Both the position numbers and the translations under genes were made by a program. From Xenophilus sp. Marseille-Q4582 (GTDB lineage: Bacteria; Pseudomonadota; Gammaproteobacteria; Burkholderiales; Burkholderiaceae_C), in contig NZ_CAKAKO010000002.1 in assembly GCF_916700565.1 (NCBI RefSeq), forward strand, positions 1,041,151 through 1,105,150: a stretch of DNA of 64,000 nucleotides. The letters are read 5' to 3'. The notes below the pieces were generated by a model. The model was not told the DNA's origin and did not search any database. It was given only the letters and a program-made list of their open reading frames with translations. Shown piece by piece: positions 8,831 to 17,365 of this stretch (position 1 is its first letter; every line of letters begins with the position of its first letter).

Positions 8831-9808
8831 TCAGTCCGCGTACACGCCTGCGGCCTTGACGATGGGGCCGAAACGCGCCACCTCGGCCTGCACGAACTTC
8901 TTGTGCTCGGCGGGTTCGACGCGCTTGTCGTTCACCACCACGGCGCCCAGGCCTTCCTGCTTCTTGATGAAGTCGGGGTCTTTCAGGGCCACCTTCAGCG
9001 CATCGTTGAGCTTCTTCAGCACCGGCGCGGGCGTGCCCTTGGGGGCGTACAGGCCGTGCCAGATCGTGACCTGGAAGTTCTTCAGGCCCGATTCGTCCAG
9101 CGTGGGGATGTCCTTCAGGGCGGGCGTGCTCAGGCGCTTGAGCGTGGTGACGGCATAGGGCTTGACCTTCTTGGCCTCGATCTGGCTCGTCGTGTTAGTG
9201 GTCTGGTCGCACAGCAGGTCCACCTGGCCGCCCAGCAGGTCGGCGATCGCCGGGGCCGTGCCCTTGTAGGGCACAGTGGTCATTTCGGCCTTCAGCTCGC
9301 TCTGGAAGAGCAGGCCGCACAGGTGCGAAGCCGAACCGATGCCGGCATTGGCTAGGTTCACCTTGCCGCTGTTCTTGCCGATCCACTCGCGCAGCTGCGC
9401 GAAGTTGTTGGCTTCCAGTTGCGGCTTGCCGATCAGCGTCATGGGCACGTCATTGATCATGCCCAGGTATTCGAAGTCGGTCTCGTAGTTGTACGAGAGC
9501 TTGCGGTACAGCACGGGCGTGGTGGCCATGCCCACGTGCGTGACCAGCAGCGTGTAGCCGTCGTTCTTGGCGCGCGCCACCTTGGCATTGCCGATGGTGC
9601 TGCCGGCACCGGCGGCGTTGTCGATCACGATCGGCGAGCCGCCCAGCGGCTTCTGCATCGCTTCGGCCAAGTCCCGGGCCACGCGGTCGGTCGGGCCGCC
9701 GGCCGCGAAGGGCACCACGATGGTGATGGGCTTGCCGCCCGGGAAGTCCTGGGCGAATGCGCCTGCGGCCGCGACAGCCAGGGCCGTGAAGGCGAACAGT
9801 TTCTTCAT
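8831..9808 (-). CDS. Bug-family periplasmic solute receptor (TctC-like)
   Basis: A 325-residue receptor of the same family as the one at 2750. The signal peptide KKLFAFTALAVAAAGAFA is cleaved before QDFPGGKP. Family blocks are [55 protein letters not shown] and WHGLYAPKGTPAPVLKKL. The ATG at 9808 has GGAGA seven bases upstream. It is monocistronic, ends at a strong terminator and has no permease genes nearby; it presumably feeds a shared transporter or acts in sensing. Ligand unknown. Confidence 0.9.
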   Translation of the reverse strand: MKKLFAFTALAVAAAGAFAQDFPGGKPITIVVPFAAGGPTDRVARDLAEAMQKPLGGSPIVIDNAAGAGSTIGNAKVARAKNDGYTLLVTHVGMATTPVLYRKLSYNYETDFEYLGMINDVPMTLIGKPQLEANNFAQLREWIGKNSGKVNLANAGIGSASHLCGLLFQSELKAEMTTVPYKGTAPAIADLLGGQVDLLCDQTTNTTSQIEAKKVKPYAVTTLKRLSTPALKDIPTLDESGLKNFQVTIWHGLYAPKGTPAPVLKKLNDALKVALKDPDFIKKQEGLGAVVVNDKRVEPAEHKKFVQAEVARFGPIVKAAGVYAD

Positions 9809-9987
9809 ACTGTCTCCGAAGAGTTACAAAAAGCAAGGGGTGCGCGATGTTATCGGCGCTTGAAAGGTCCCACCATCGAAAATTGCCCTAGGAGGAGGGG
9901 TTATGCCGTCCGTGCCGGACCGCCGGCCCCGCGCAGGCGGCAGTCGTCCCTGCGCCTTGTTTCCTGATCACATCCTGCCCTTCATTC

Positions 9988-10623
9988 ATGACCATTTCCC
10001 GCGACATCTATACCGAACCCCAGGACGTGGACCTGCGCACGCTCGAACAGCTGGGGCCCCTGCGCCCCATGGCCGGCATCTGGGAGGGCCAGCGCGGCCT
10101 GGACGTGAAGCCCAAGGCCGAAGGTCCCAGGAAGCAGGCCTACGTGGAACGCATCGAACTGCAGCCCATCGACCCCGTGACCAATGGCCCGCAACTGCTG
10201 TACGGCCTGCGCTACCACACGCACATCACCAAGCCCGGGCAGGTCAAGACCTACCACGAGCAGGTGGGCTACTGGCTGTGGGAGCCGGCGACGCAGACCG
10301 TGATGCACACGCTGACCATCCCGCGCGGGCAGGTCGCCATGGCCGCGGGCCGCGTGGCGCCCGACGCGCGCGAGTTCGAGCTGGTCGCCACGCAGGGCCT
10401 GGAAACCTGGGGCATCTGCTCGGCGCCCTTCCTGCAGCAAGCGTTTCGCACCTCCGAATTCCGCATCCGCGTCTTCTTCAACGACGATGGCAGCTGGGGG
10501 TATGACGAAGACACCGTGCTGCACATCGAAGGCCAGGAGGCGCCTTTCCACCACACCGACCGCAACCTGCTGCACATGGTGGCGCAGCCGACGCCGAACC
10601 CGCTGGCGCGCGCCGCGACCTGA
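9988..10623 (+). CDS. Nitrobindin-like heme-binding beta-barrel (FABP family) protein
   Basis: A 211-residue cytoplasmic protein of the bacterial fatty-acid-binding-protein-like family (DUF1794/THAP4-like). It shows the GIWEGQRG start of the barrel, long alternating strands, and a C-terminal HHTDRNLLHMV whose histidines fit the heme-ligand region of nitrobindins. Family members bind heme and react with nitric oxide or peroxynitrite; whether this one binds heme is inference. The ORF has no clear ribosome site, but the ATG at 9988 starts at the family position. It is followed 32 bases later by slyX. Confidence 0.75.
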   Translation: MTISRDIYTEPQDVDLRTLEQLGPLRPMAGIWEGQRGLDVKPKAEGPRKQAYVERIELQPIDPVTNGPQLLYGLRYHTHITKPGQVKTYHEQVGYWLWEPATQTVMHTLTIPRGQVAMAAGRVAPDAREFELVATQGLETWGICSAPFLQQAFRTSEFRIRVFFNDDGSWGYDEDTVLHIEGQEAPFHHTDRNLLHMVAQPTPNPLARAAT

Positions 10624-10655
10624 GCGGCAGGCCGCGCCGCGCCGACAATCGCTGC

Positions 10656-10898
10656 ATGCATGCCCACGACCCCGAAGCCGCCGCCGGCCCGCCGGCCTCC
10701 GAGCGCCTCGACGCCCTGGAGATCAAGGCGAGCTATGCCGAAGACCTGCTGGAGCAGCTCAACCTGACGGTCTACCGCCAGCAACAGCAGATCGACGCCC
10801 TGCAGCGCAAGCTGCGCGAGCTGGAAGAACGCCAGTCGCCCGACAGTGCCGGCAGTGCGCCGCGAAGCCTGCGCGACGAGCTGCCGCCCCACTACTGA
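10656..10898 (+). CDS. slyX: SlyX family protein
   Basis: An 80-residue protein with the SlyX core: RLDALEIKASYAEDLLEQLN, then a coiled-coil region with YRQQQQIDALQRKLRELEER, and the conserved C-terminal SLRDELPPHY. The function of SlyX is not established; it is a short cytoplasmic coiled-coil protein. An Ala/Pro-rich N-terminal extension of about 15 residues precedes the core. It follows the nitrobindin-like gene on the same strand and converges with the ABC operon downstream. Confidence 0.88.
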   Translation: MHAHDPEAAAGPPASERLDALEIKASYAEDLLEQLNLTVYRQQQQIDALQRKLRELEERQSPDSAGSAPRSLRDELPPHY

Positions 10899-10932
10899 GG
10901 GCGCGTCGGCGCCGGGGCGCCGGGCGCTGCGC

Positions 10933-12180
10933 TCAGGCGTAGCTGCGCGCGTCCTCGATCACCTTGCCGTCGTTGGGCAGGGCGCCGGGCGCCAGCACCT
11001 CGACTTCGGCGCGCAGCTTGGTCACGTCGCGCACCGCCTCGGCCAGGCGCGCCGCCAGGCCCTCGGGGGCGGCCGCGCATTCCACCTTCAGCGTCATGCG
11101 GTCCTCGCCGGTCTGGCCCTGCACCACCAGCCGCGCGCGCGCCACCTGCGCAAAGCGGCGCACCACCTCGGCCACCTGCGAGGGGTGCACGAACATGCCG
11201 CGCACCTTGGTCGTCTGGTCGGCACGGCCCATCCAGCCCCTGATGCGCACATTGGTGCGGCCCGTGGGGCAGGCGCCGGGCAGCACGGCCGAGAGGTCGC
11301 CCGTGCCGAAGCGGATCAGCGGGTAGTCGGGGTTCAGTGTGGTCACCACGACCTCGCCCACCTCGCCCTCGGGCACCGGGTCGCCCGTGCCCGGGCGCAC
11401 GATCTCCAGCAGCACGCCTTCGTCCACGACCAGCCCTTCGCGCGCCTCGGTCTCGTAGGCAATCAGGCCCAGGTCGGCCGTCGCATAGCACTGCGTGCCC
11501 TGCACCCCGCGCTCGGCCAGGAAGGCGCGCAGGCTGGGCGGAAAGGCCTCGCCCGACACCAGGGCCTTCTTGAGCGTGCCCAGCGACTGGCCCTTCTCCG
11601 CGGCCTTCTCCAGCAGGATCTTGAGGAAGCTGGGCGTGCCTGCGTAGCCGTTCGGGCGCAGGTGGGCGATGGCTTCGAGCTGCTGCTCGGTCTGGCCCGT
11701 TCCGCCCGCGAACACGGTGCAGCCCAGCGCATGCGCGCCGGTCTCCATGATCGAGCCCGCCGGCGTCATGTGGTAGCTGAAGCTGTTGTGGATCAGGTCG
11801 CCGGCGCGAAAGCCCGCGGCGAACAGCGCGCGCGCCGTGCGCCAGTAGTCCGCGCCCGTGCCCTCGGGCTCGTAGATCGGGCCGGGGCTGGCGAAGATGC
11901 GGCGCATGCGCGCGCCGCGAGGAATGGCGGCGAAGCCGCCGAATGCGTCCTCTTCACGCCGGGCCTGCTGCAGCGCCAGCAGTTCGGACTTGCGCGTGAC
12001 CGGCAGCCGGGCCAGCGCGGCGCGGCTGGTCAGCTCGGCCGGCCTCGTGCCGTCGAGGATCTTCGCAAAGGCCGTGGACGCGGTCTGCGCCTGCAGGACC
12101 TGCCTGGGCAGTGCGGCCAGCAGGTCGCGCTCGCGCTCCGCCGGGTCGCGGGTTTCCAGCGCGTCGTAGAAATCGGTCAT
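10933..12180 (-). CDS. PaaK-like AMP-binding protein lacking the P-loop
   Basis: The last gene of the minus-strand transport operon, starting 22 bases after the LivF-like stop. The 415-residue product aligns with phenylacetate-CoA ligases: SRAALARLPVTRKSELL, GTPSFLKILLEKAAEKG, YPLIRFGTGDLS and GWMGRADQTTKVRGMFVHPS followed by the C-terminal domain. However, the place of the ATP-binding SSGTTGKP loop is taken by FASPGPIYEPEG, and the YGxTE motif reads YATAD. It may therefore be a catalytically altered ligase or a CoA/acyl-binding accessory of the importer. The ATG at 12180 replaces a longer open frame whose N-terminus merely overlaps the gene upstream. Family sure, activity uncertain. Confidence 0.8.
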   Translation of the reverse strand: MTDFYDALETRDPAERERDLLAALPRQVLQAQTASTAFAKILDGTRPAELTSRAALARLPVTRKSELLALQQARREEDAFGGFAAIPRGARMRRIFASPGPIYEPEGTGADYWRTARALFAAGFRAGDLIHNSFSYHMTPAGSIMETGAHALGCTVFAGGTGQTEQQLEAIAHLRPNGYAGTPSFLKILLEKAAEKGQSLGTLKKALVSGEAFPPSLRAFLAERGVQGTQCYATADLGLIAYETEAREGLVVDEGVLLEIVRPGTGDPVPEGEVGEVVVTTLNPDYPLIRFGTGDLSAVLPGACPTGRTNVRIRGWMGRADQTTKVRGMFVHPSQVAEVVRRFAQVARARLVVQGQTGEDRMTLKVECAAAPEGLAARLAEAVRDVTKLRAEVEVLAPGALPNDGKVIEDARSYA

Positions 12181-12202
12181 GGAGATCAGGGGTGCAAAGG
12201 GT

Positions 12203-13042
12203 TCAGGCCAGCCAACGCTTGCGGCGCTTGTAGCTCTTGACGTCGCGGAAGCTCTTGCGGCCTTCGCCACCGGTGCCGAGGTAGAACTCCTTGACGTCCT
12301 CGTTCTCGCGCAGCGCGCTGGCCGCGCCGTCCATGACCACGCGCCCGCTCTCCAGGATGTAGCCGAAGTCGGCGTAGCGCAGCGCCATGTTGGTGTTCTG
12401 CTCGGCCAGCAGGAAGGTCACGCGCTCCTTGGTGTTGAGGTCCTTCACGATCTCGAACACCTCCTCGACGATCTGCGGCGCCAGGCCCATGGAGGGCTCG
12501 TCGAGCAGCACCATCTTGGGGTTGGCCATCAGCGCGCGGCCGATCGCGCACATCTGCTGCTCGCCGCCCGAGGTGTAGGCGGCCTGGCTGGTGCGCCGGG
12601 TCTTGAGCCGCGGGAAGTAGGCGTAGACCTTCTCCAGCGTCGCATCCACGGCGCCCTTGCCGTCGCGGCGCGTGTAGGCCCCGGTCATGAGGTTTTCCTC
12701 GATGGTCAGGTGGGCGAAGCAGTGCCGACCCTCCATGACCTGAATCACGCCGCGGTCCACGAGCTCGGCCGGCGTCAGGTTCTCGATGCGCTCGCCGCGC
12801 AGCGCGATCGAGCCCTTGGTCACCGCGCCGCGCTCGGCGTGCAGCAAATTGGAGACTGCCCGCAAGGTGGTGGTCTTGCCGGCGCCATTGGCGCCCAGCA
12901 GGGCCACGATGCTGCCTTCGTCCACGCGCAGCGAGACGCCCTTCAACACCAGGATCACGTGGTTGTAGATGACCTCGATGCCGTTGACATCGAGGAATGC
13001 ATCCGAGGATGCGCGGCGCTCGGCCGAAGGCAGTGCTGACAT
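12203..13042 (-). CDS. livF: Branched-chain-type ABC importer ATPase (LivF-like)
   Basis: One of the two ATPases of a HAAT-family importer for branched-chain amino acids, amides or organic acids. The 279-residue protein has Walker A GANGAGKTT (50-58), an altered signature TSGGEQQ (157-163), Walker B MVLLDEP (177-183) and a switch histidine region in which the usual LVEQN is LLAEQNTN. An N-terminal extension of about 17 residues precedes the core. The C-terminal YKRRKRWLA is basic, as in other LivF homologues beside acyl-CoA ligases. It begins 4 bases after the binding-protein stop. Confidence 0.88.
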   Translation of the reverse strand: MSALPSAERRASSDAFLDVNGIEVIYNHVILVLKGVSLRVDEGSIVALLGANGAGKTTTLRAVSNLLHAERGAVTKGSIALRGERIENLTPAELVDRGVIQVMEGRHCFAHLTIEENLMTGAYTRRDGKGAVDATLEKVYAYFPRLKTRRTSQAAYTSGGEQQMCAIGRALMANPKMVLLDEPSMGLAPQIVEEVFEIVKDLNTKERVTFLLAEQNTNMALRYADFGYILESGRVVMDGAASALRENEDVKEFYLGTGGEGRKSFRDVKSYKRRKRWLA

Positions 13043-13046
13043 GGCT

Positions 13047-14354
13047 TCAGGAGCAGCTGCGCGGCGTGATCTTCTTGTCGCTGGCGTACTTGGCCGACAG
13101 CTCCTTGACCAGCGGGTCGATCAGGCTCTTGTCGGCCTGGTACCAGTCGGAAGTGATGTTCCACTTGCCGCCGTCCCACTGCACGATGCGCGCCCAGTCG
13201 GTGCCCATGTGGTTGCTGCACGAGGTCTTCACCGGCCGCATCACCTCGCCGAAGCCCAGGGCCTTGAGCTTGTCGGCCGTGAGGTCCAGGTTTTCCATGC
13301 CCCACTTGATCTGCTCGGCGGTCATGACCTTGCCCTTGCCGAACTTCTCCTGCGCGGCGCGGATGGCCTCGACCTGCAGCATCGAGATCATCATGCCGCG
13401 CGTGTGGGCGATGGAGCCGATGGAACTGGCGTTGGACGCCGTGCCCTGGCCCTTGTCGTAGACCAGCTTCTTCAGGTCGTCATGCACCTTGTCCTTGGCC
13501 GCGCTGTTGTGGATGGTGATGGCGTTGTAGCCCTTGGCACCGGCACCGATGTCCTTCACGTCATGGTCCGAGCCGGCCCACCAGATGGCGTAGATCTTGT
13601 CGCGCGCATAGCCGGTGGCCTGGGCCTCGCGCACGGCGGCGGGCGTCATCACGCCGGCCGACCACAGCAGCACATAGTCGGGCTTTTGCTGGCGGATCTG
13701 CAGCCAGGTGCTTTTTTGCTCCACGCCGGGTGGCGTGACGGGCAGCAGCGACAGCTCGAAGCCTTCCTTGGCGGCGCGCTTTTGCAGCAGCAGGATGGGC
13801 TCCTTGCCGTAGGGCGAGTCGTGGTAAACCAGCGCGATCTTCTTGCCCTTGAGATTGCCCTTCTCCTTCTTCAGGATGTCCTGGATCATCACGTCGGCCG
13901 CGGTCCAGTAGGTGCCCAGCAGCGGGAAGTTCCACTCGAACACCGTGCCATCCACCGACTGCGACAGCCCGTAGCCCGGCGTGACCACCAGCTTCTTGTC
14001 CACGAAGGCCTTGTCGGTCACGGCGAAGGTGATGCCGGTCGACTGCGTGTCGAAGCCCGCATCGCCCTTGCCCTTGAGGCGCTCATAGCACTCCACGCCC
14101 TTGGCGGCGTCATAGGCCGTCTCGCATTCCTCAAAGGCCAGCTTCACGCCGTTCACGCCGCCATCGCGCGCGTTGATGAGCTTCAGGTAGTCCTGCTTGC
14201 CATCGGCCCATGGGATGCCCAGGGGCGCGAACTGGCCGGTGCGGTAGACCAGCAGCGGCACGAACTGCTCGGCCTGCGCATGGGCGGCCGGCGGCGCCAG
14301 CAGGGACAGGCCGGCGGCGGCCGCCAGGGCCAGGGAACTCAGCTTTTTCTTCAT
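13047..14354 (-). CDS. HAAT-family ABC substrate-binding protein (LivK-like)
   Basis: A periplasmic type I binding protein of 435 residues with signal peptide KKKLSSLALAAAAGLSLLAPPAAHA cut before QAEQFVPLLVY. Blocks such as YRTGQFAPLGIPWADGKQDY, NARDGGVNGVKLAFEECETAY and WLQIRQQKPDYVLLW are typical of receptors that accompany acyl-CoA synthetase/Liv clusters in betaproteobacteria, for which aromatic or other organic acids are suspected ligands. The ATG at 14354 has GGAGACAAACC upstream; the longer open frame starts eight codons earlier without a ribosome site. It sits between LivM and LivF. Confidence 0.88.
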   Translation of the reverse strand: MKKKLSSLALAAAAGLSLLAPPAAHAQAEQFVPLLVYRTGQFAPLGIPWADGKQDYLKLINARDGGVNGVKLAFEECETAYDAAKGVECYERLKGKGDAGFDTQSTGITFAVTDKAFVDKKLVVTPGYGLSQSVDGTVFEWNFPLLGTYWTAADVMIQDILKKEKGNLKGKKIALVYHDSPYGKEPILLLQKRAAKEGFELSLLPVTPPGVEQKSTWLQIRQQKPDYVLLWSAGVMTPAAVREAQATGYARDKIYAIWWAGSDHDVKDIGAGAKGYNAITIHNSAAKDKVHDDLKKLVYDKGQGTASNASSIGSIAHTRGMMISMLQVEAIRAAQEKFGKGKVMTAEQIKWGMENLDLTADKLKALGFGEVMRPVKTSCSNHMGTDWARIVQWDGGKWNITSDWYQADKSLIDPLVKELSAKYASDKKITPRSCS

Positions 14355-14439
14355 GGTTTGTCTCCTTGGAATGGGCACGTTGGCGTGCGGGGTGAATCAG
14401 GCAAGGGTCGGCAGAGAATCCAGGGCGGCAGGCGCGGGC

Positions 14440-15504
14440 TCAGTGCGGGAACGGCCACAGGCGCAGCTTCTCGCGCGCCGTGAGCCACAGGCGCGCCAGG
14501 CCATGCGGCTCAACGATCAGGAAGAACACGATCAGCGCGCCGAAGATCATGTGCTCCAGGTGCGAGGCAGTCGCCGTGGACAACGGCAGGCCCAGCCAGT
14601 GCGGCACGTAGTTGAGCAGTAGCGGCAGCAGCACCATGAAGGCCGCGCCGAAGAAGGCGCCCGAGATCGAACCCAGGCCGCCGATGATGACCATGAACAG
14701 CAGCTGGAACGAGCGGTCGATGCTGAAGGCCGCCGGCTCCCAGGAGCCCAGGTGCACGAAGCCCCACAGCGCGCCGGCCACGCCGACGATGAAGGAACTC
14801 ACCGCGAAGGCCGACAGCTTGGCATAGACCGGGCGGATGCCGATCACGGCGGCCGCCACGTCCATGTCGCGGATCGCCATCCACTGGCGGCCGATGGCGC
14901 CGCGCACGAGGTTCTTGGCCAGCAGTGCGAACACGCAGACGATGGCCAGGCACAGCAGGTACTTCTGCACCGGCGTCTCCACCGGCAGGCCGAAGAACGA
15001 CAGCGCACCCACGCTGACCGAGCCCGAGGGCGAGTCGTTCGTGACCCACTTGACGCGGTTGGTGAACCAGTCCGTGAAGAACTGCGCCGCGAGCGTGGCC
15101 ACCGCGAGGTAGAGCCCGCGGATGCGCAGGCTGGGAATGCCGAACAGCACGCCGAACACCGTGGCCGCGAGACCGCCGCCGATCAGCGCGAGCAGCAGCG
15201 GGATGCCCTCGATGCGCACCTGCAGGTTGTAGGCCGCATAGGCGCCGATGGCCATGAAGGCGCCCGTGCCGAGCGAGATCTGGCCGCAGTAGCCGACCAG
15301 GATGTTCAGGCCCAGGGCCGCGAGCGCCAGGATCAGGAAGGGGATCAGGATCGCGCGGAAGAAGTAGTCGCTGCCCAGGAGCGGCACGGCGACGAAGGCC
15401 ACGAGCAGCAGCACGGAGATGCCGATGCGGTCCTGCAGCACCGGGAAGATCTGCAGGTCGGCGCGGTAGGTCTGCTTGAACTGGCCGTTTTCTCTGTACA
15501 GCAT
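14440..15504 (-). CDS. livM: Branched-chain-type ABC importer permease (LivM-like)
   Basis: A 354-residue inner-membrane permease with about nine hydrophobic segments. The LivM signature region LALAALGLNILVGYCGQISL and the coupling segment IGRQWMAIRDMDVAAAVIGI are clear, as is GGLGSISGAFFGAAFMVLLP. It starts 3 bases after the LivH stop and forms the transmembrane pore with LivH. Confidence 0.92.
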   Translation of the reverse strand: MLYRENGQFKQTYRADLQIFPVLQDRIGISVLLLVAFVAVPLLGSDYFFRAILIPFLILALAALGLNILVGYCGQISLGTGAFMAIGAYAAYNLQVRIEGIPLLLALIGGGLAATVFGVLFGIPSLRIRGLYLAVATLAAQFFTDWFTNRVKWVTNDSPSGSVSVGALSFFGLPVETPVQKYLLCLAIVCVFALLAKNLVRGAIGRQWMAIRDMDVAAAVIGIRPVYAKLSAFAVSSFIVGVAGALWGFVHLGSWEPAAFSIDRSFQLLFMVIIGGLGSISGAFFGAAFMVLLPLLLNYVPHWLGLPLSTATASHLEHMIFGALIVFFLIVEPHGLARLWLTAREKLRLWPFPH

Positions 15505-15507
15505 CGC

Positions 15508-16437
15508 TTAGACCCGATCAATGATTTTGTCGCCGAACAGGCCTTGGGGCCGGAGCAGCAGGAAGCCCAGGGCCAGCACATAGGCGAACCAGTTCTCGAT
15601 GCCGCCGCCCAGCATGGGGCCGATGTAGATCTCCGAGAGCTTCTCGCCCGCGCCGATGATGAGGCCGCCCACGATGGCGCCCGGCACCGAGGTGAGCCCG
15701 CCCAGGATCACGACCGGCAGGGCCTTGAGCGCGACCAGCGAGATCGAGAACTGCACGCCGAGCTTGGAGCCCCAGATGATGCCGGCCACCAGCGCCACGA
15801 TGCCGCCGATGGTCCAGACGATGACCCAGATGCGCGACAGCGGGATGCCGATGGACTGCGCGGCCTGGTGGTCGTCGGCGACGGCGCGCAGCGCCCGGCC
15901 GGTCGGCGTCTTCTGGAAGAACAGCGTGAGGCCGATGACGAGCAGGGCCGAGACCAGCGCCGCATAGAGGTCTTCCTTGCTCAGCAGCAGGCCGCCGTCG
16001 AACGTGCCTTCCAGCACCATCATCGGGTCCTTGGGCATGCCCACGTCGATCTTGTAGGTGGCGCTGCCGAACAGCAGCTGGCCCGCACCATCGATGAAGT
16101 AGGCGATGCCCAGCGTGGCCATCAAGAGCGCGATCGGCTCCTGGCCGACCAGTTGGCGCAGTGCCAGCCGCTCGATGAGCCAGGCCAGGCCCGCCATCAG
16201 CGCGATCGCGGCGACCAGCGCCATCGCATTGGCCAGCAGCAAGCTGTCGAAGCCCAGCCACTTGGGGAACCACTCGGAAAAGCGCGCCATGGCCAGCGCC
16301 GCGAACAGCACCATGGCGCCCTGCGCGAAGTTGAAGACGCCCGAGGCCTTGAAGATCAGCACGAAGCCCAGCGCCACCAGGGCGTAGAGCATGCCGGCCA
16401 TGAGGCCGCCGAACAGTGTTTCGAGGAAGAACCCCAT
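15508..16437 (-). CDS. livH: Branched-chain-type ABC importer permease (LivH-like)
   Basis: A 309-residue polytopic permease starting MGFFLETLFGGLMAGMLYAL, with ALGFVLIFKASGVFNFAQGA (the LivH signature) and the C-terminal GLIIGAGEKLSEIYIGP and LRPQGLFGDKIIDRV. The ATG at 16437 was chosen because it lies 2 bases after the LivG stop and restores the family N-terminus; upstream codons in this frame encode a nonsense Arg/His-rich stretch. Partner of LivM. Confidence 0.92.
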   Translation of the reverse strand: MGFFLETLFGGLMAGMLYALVALGFVLIFKASGVFNFAQGAMVLFAALAMARFSEWFPKWLGFDSLLLANAMALVAAIALMAGLAWLIERLALRQLVGQEPIALLMATLGIAYFIDGAGQLLFGSATYKIDVGMPKDPMMVLEGTFDGGLLLSKEDLYAALVSALLVIGLTLFFQKTPTGRALRAVADDHQAAQSIGIPLSRIWVIVWTIGGIVALVAGIIWGSKLGVQFSISLVALKALPVVILGGLTSVPGAIVGGLIIGAGEKLSEIYIGPMLGGGIENWFAYVLALGFLLLRPQGLFGDKIIDRV

Positions 16438-16439
16438 GG

Positions 16440-17279
16440 TCAATGCTCCGTTCCCAGATAGGCGCGGATCACGTCTTCGTTGCCGCGCACTTCGTCCGGC
16501 GTGCCGTCGCCGATCTTCTTGCCATAGTCGAGCACCACCACGCGGTCGGAGATGTCCATGACCACGCCCATGTCGTGCTCGATCAGCACGACCGTGGTGC
16601 CGAACTCGTCGTTGACGTCGAGGATGAAGCGGCACATGTCCTGCTTCTCTTCCACGTTCATGCCGGCCATGGGCTCGTCGAGCAGCAGCACCTGCGGCTC
16701 CATGGCCAGGGCCCGGCCCAGGTCCACGCGCTTTTGCAGGCCGTAGGGCAGGCGGCCCACGGGTGTCTTGCGGAAGGGCTGGATCTCCAGGAAGTCGATG
16801 ATGCGTTCGACCTTCTCGCGGTGCGCGATCTCCTCGCGCTCGGCCGGCCCCCAGCGCAGCGCCTGCAGGAAGAGGTTGCTCTTCATGCGCAGGTTGCGGC
16901 CGGTCATGATGTTGTCCAGCACGCTCATGCCCTTGAACAGGGCCAGGTTCTGGAAGGTGCGCGCCACACCCATCTCGGCCACCTGGCGCGAGTTCATGTG
17001 CTTGAAGGTCTGGCCGCGGAAGGTGATGGCGCCTTCCTGCGGCGCATAGACGCCGTTGATGCAGTTGAGCATGGAGCTCTTGCCGGCGCCGTTGGGGCCG
17101 ATGATCGCGCGGATCTCGTGCTCGCGCACATCGAAGCTGATGTCGGTCAGCGCCTTGACGCCGCCGAAGCGCAGGCTGATGTTGCGCACTTCCAGGATCA
17201 CGTCGCCGATCTTGCGGCCCGTGGCGGGCGCTTGCGACGAGGGCGGCAGCTGGATGTCGGTCATGGTGGGGTCGTACAT
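16440..17279 (-). CDS. livG: Branched-chain-type ABC importer ATPase (LivG-like)
   Basis: The 279-residue ATPase carries Walker A GPNGAGKSS (61-69), the LivG-type signature PYGLQKRVDLGRAL in place of LSGGQ, Walker B VLLLDEP and VVLIEHDM with the switch His. A Pro/Ser-rich N-terminal tail of about 24 residues precedes DVILEVRNISLRFGG. Start is either ATG 17279 or the in-frame ATG five codons later; neither has a strong ribosome site. It lies just downstream of a short hairpin repeat that separates it from the ligase gene. Confidence 0.88.
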   Translation of the reverse strand: MYDPTMTDIQLPPSSQAPATGRKIGDVILEVRNISLRFGGVKALTDISFDVREHEIRAIIGPNGAGKSSMLNCINGVYAPQEGAITFRGQTFKHMNSRQVAEMGVARTFQNLALFKGMSVLDNIMTGRNLRMKSNLFLQALRWGPAEREEIAHREKVERIIDFLEIQPFRKTPVGRLPYGLQKRVDLGRALAMEPQVLLLDEPMAGMNVEEKQDMCRFILDVNDEFGTTVVLIEHDMGVVMDISDRVVVLDYGKKIGDGTPDEVRGNEDVIRAYLGTEH

Positions 17280-17310
17280 GTCAGTGCCGCCCGGCCGCCC
17301 GAAGGCATTG

Positions 17311-17361
17311 ACGCGCCCCCTCGGGGGGCAGCGATACACGAAGTGATGCGCGTGGGGGCGT
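17311..17361. repeat. Short GC-rich hairpin repeat inside the transport operon
   Basis: Between the acyl-CoA ligase and LivG genes lies CGCCCCCTCGGGGGGC, a near-palindrome, and a distal GGGGGCG that can pair with the first CGCCCCC, enclosing AGCGATACACGAAGTGATG. Its layout resembles the dispersed intergenic elements of Comamonadaceae. It could attenuate transcription or stabilise mRNA within the operon. Confidence 0.5.
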
Positions 17362-17365
17362 CATA

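Noticed and set aside
14752..16461. 569-codon plus-strand frame opposite livM/livH
   Set aside because: Repetitive Gln/Arg/His/Asp composition without ribosome site; shadow of the permease genes.
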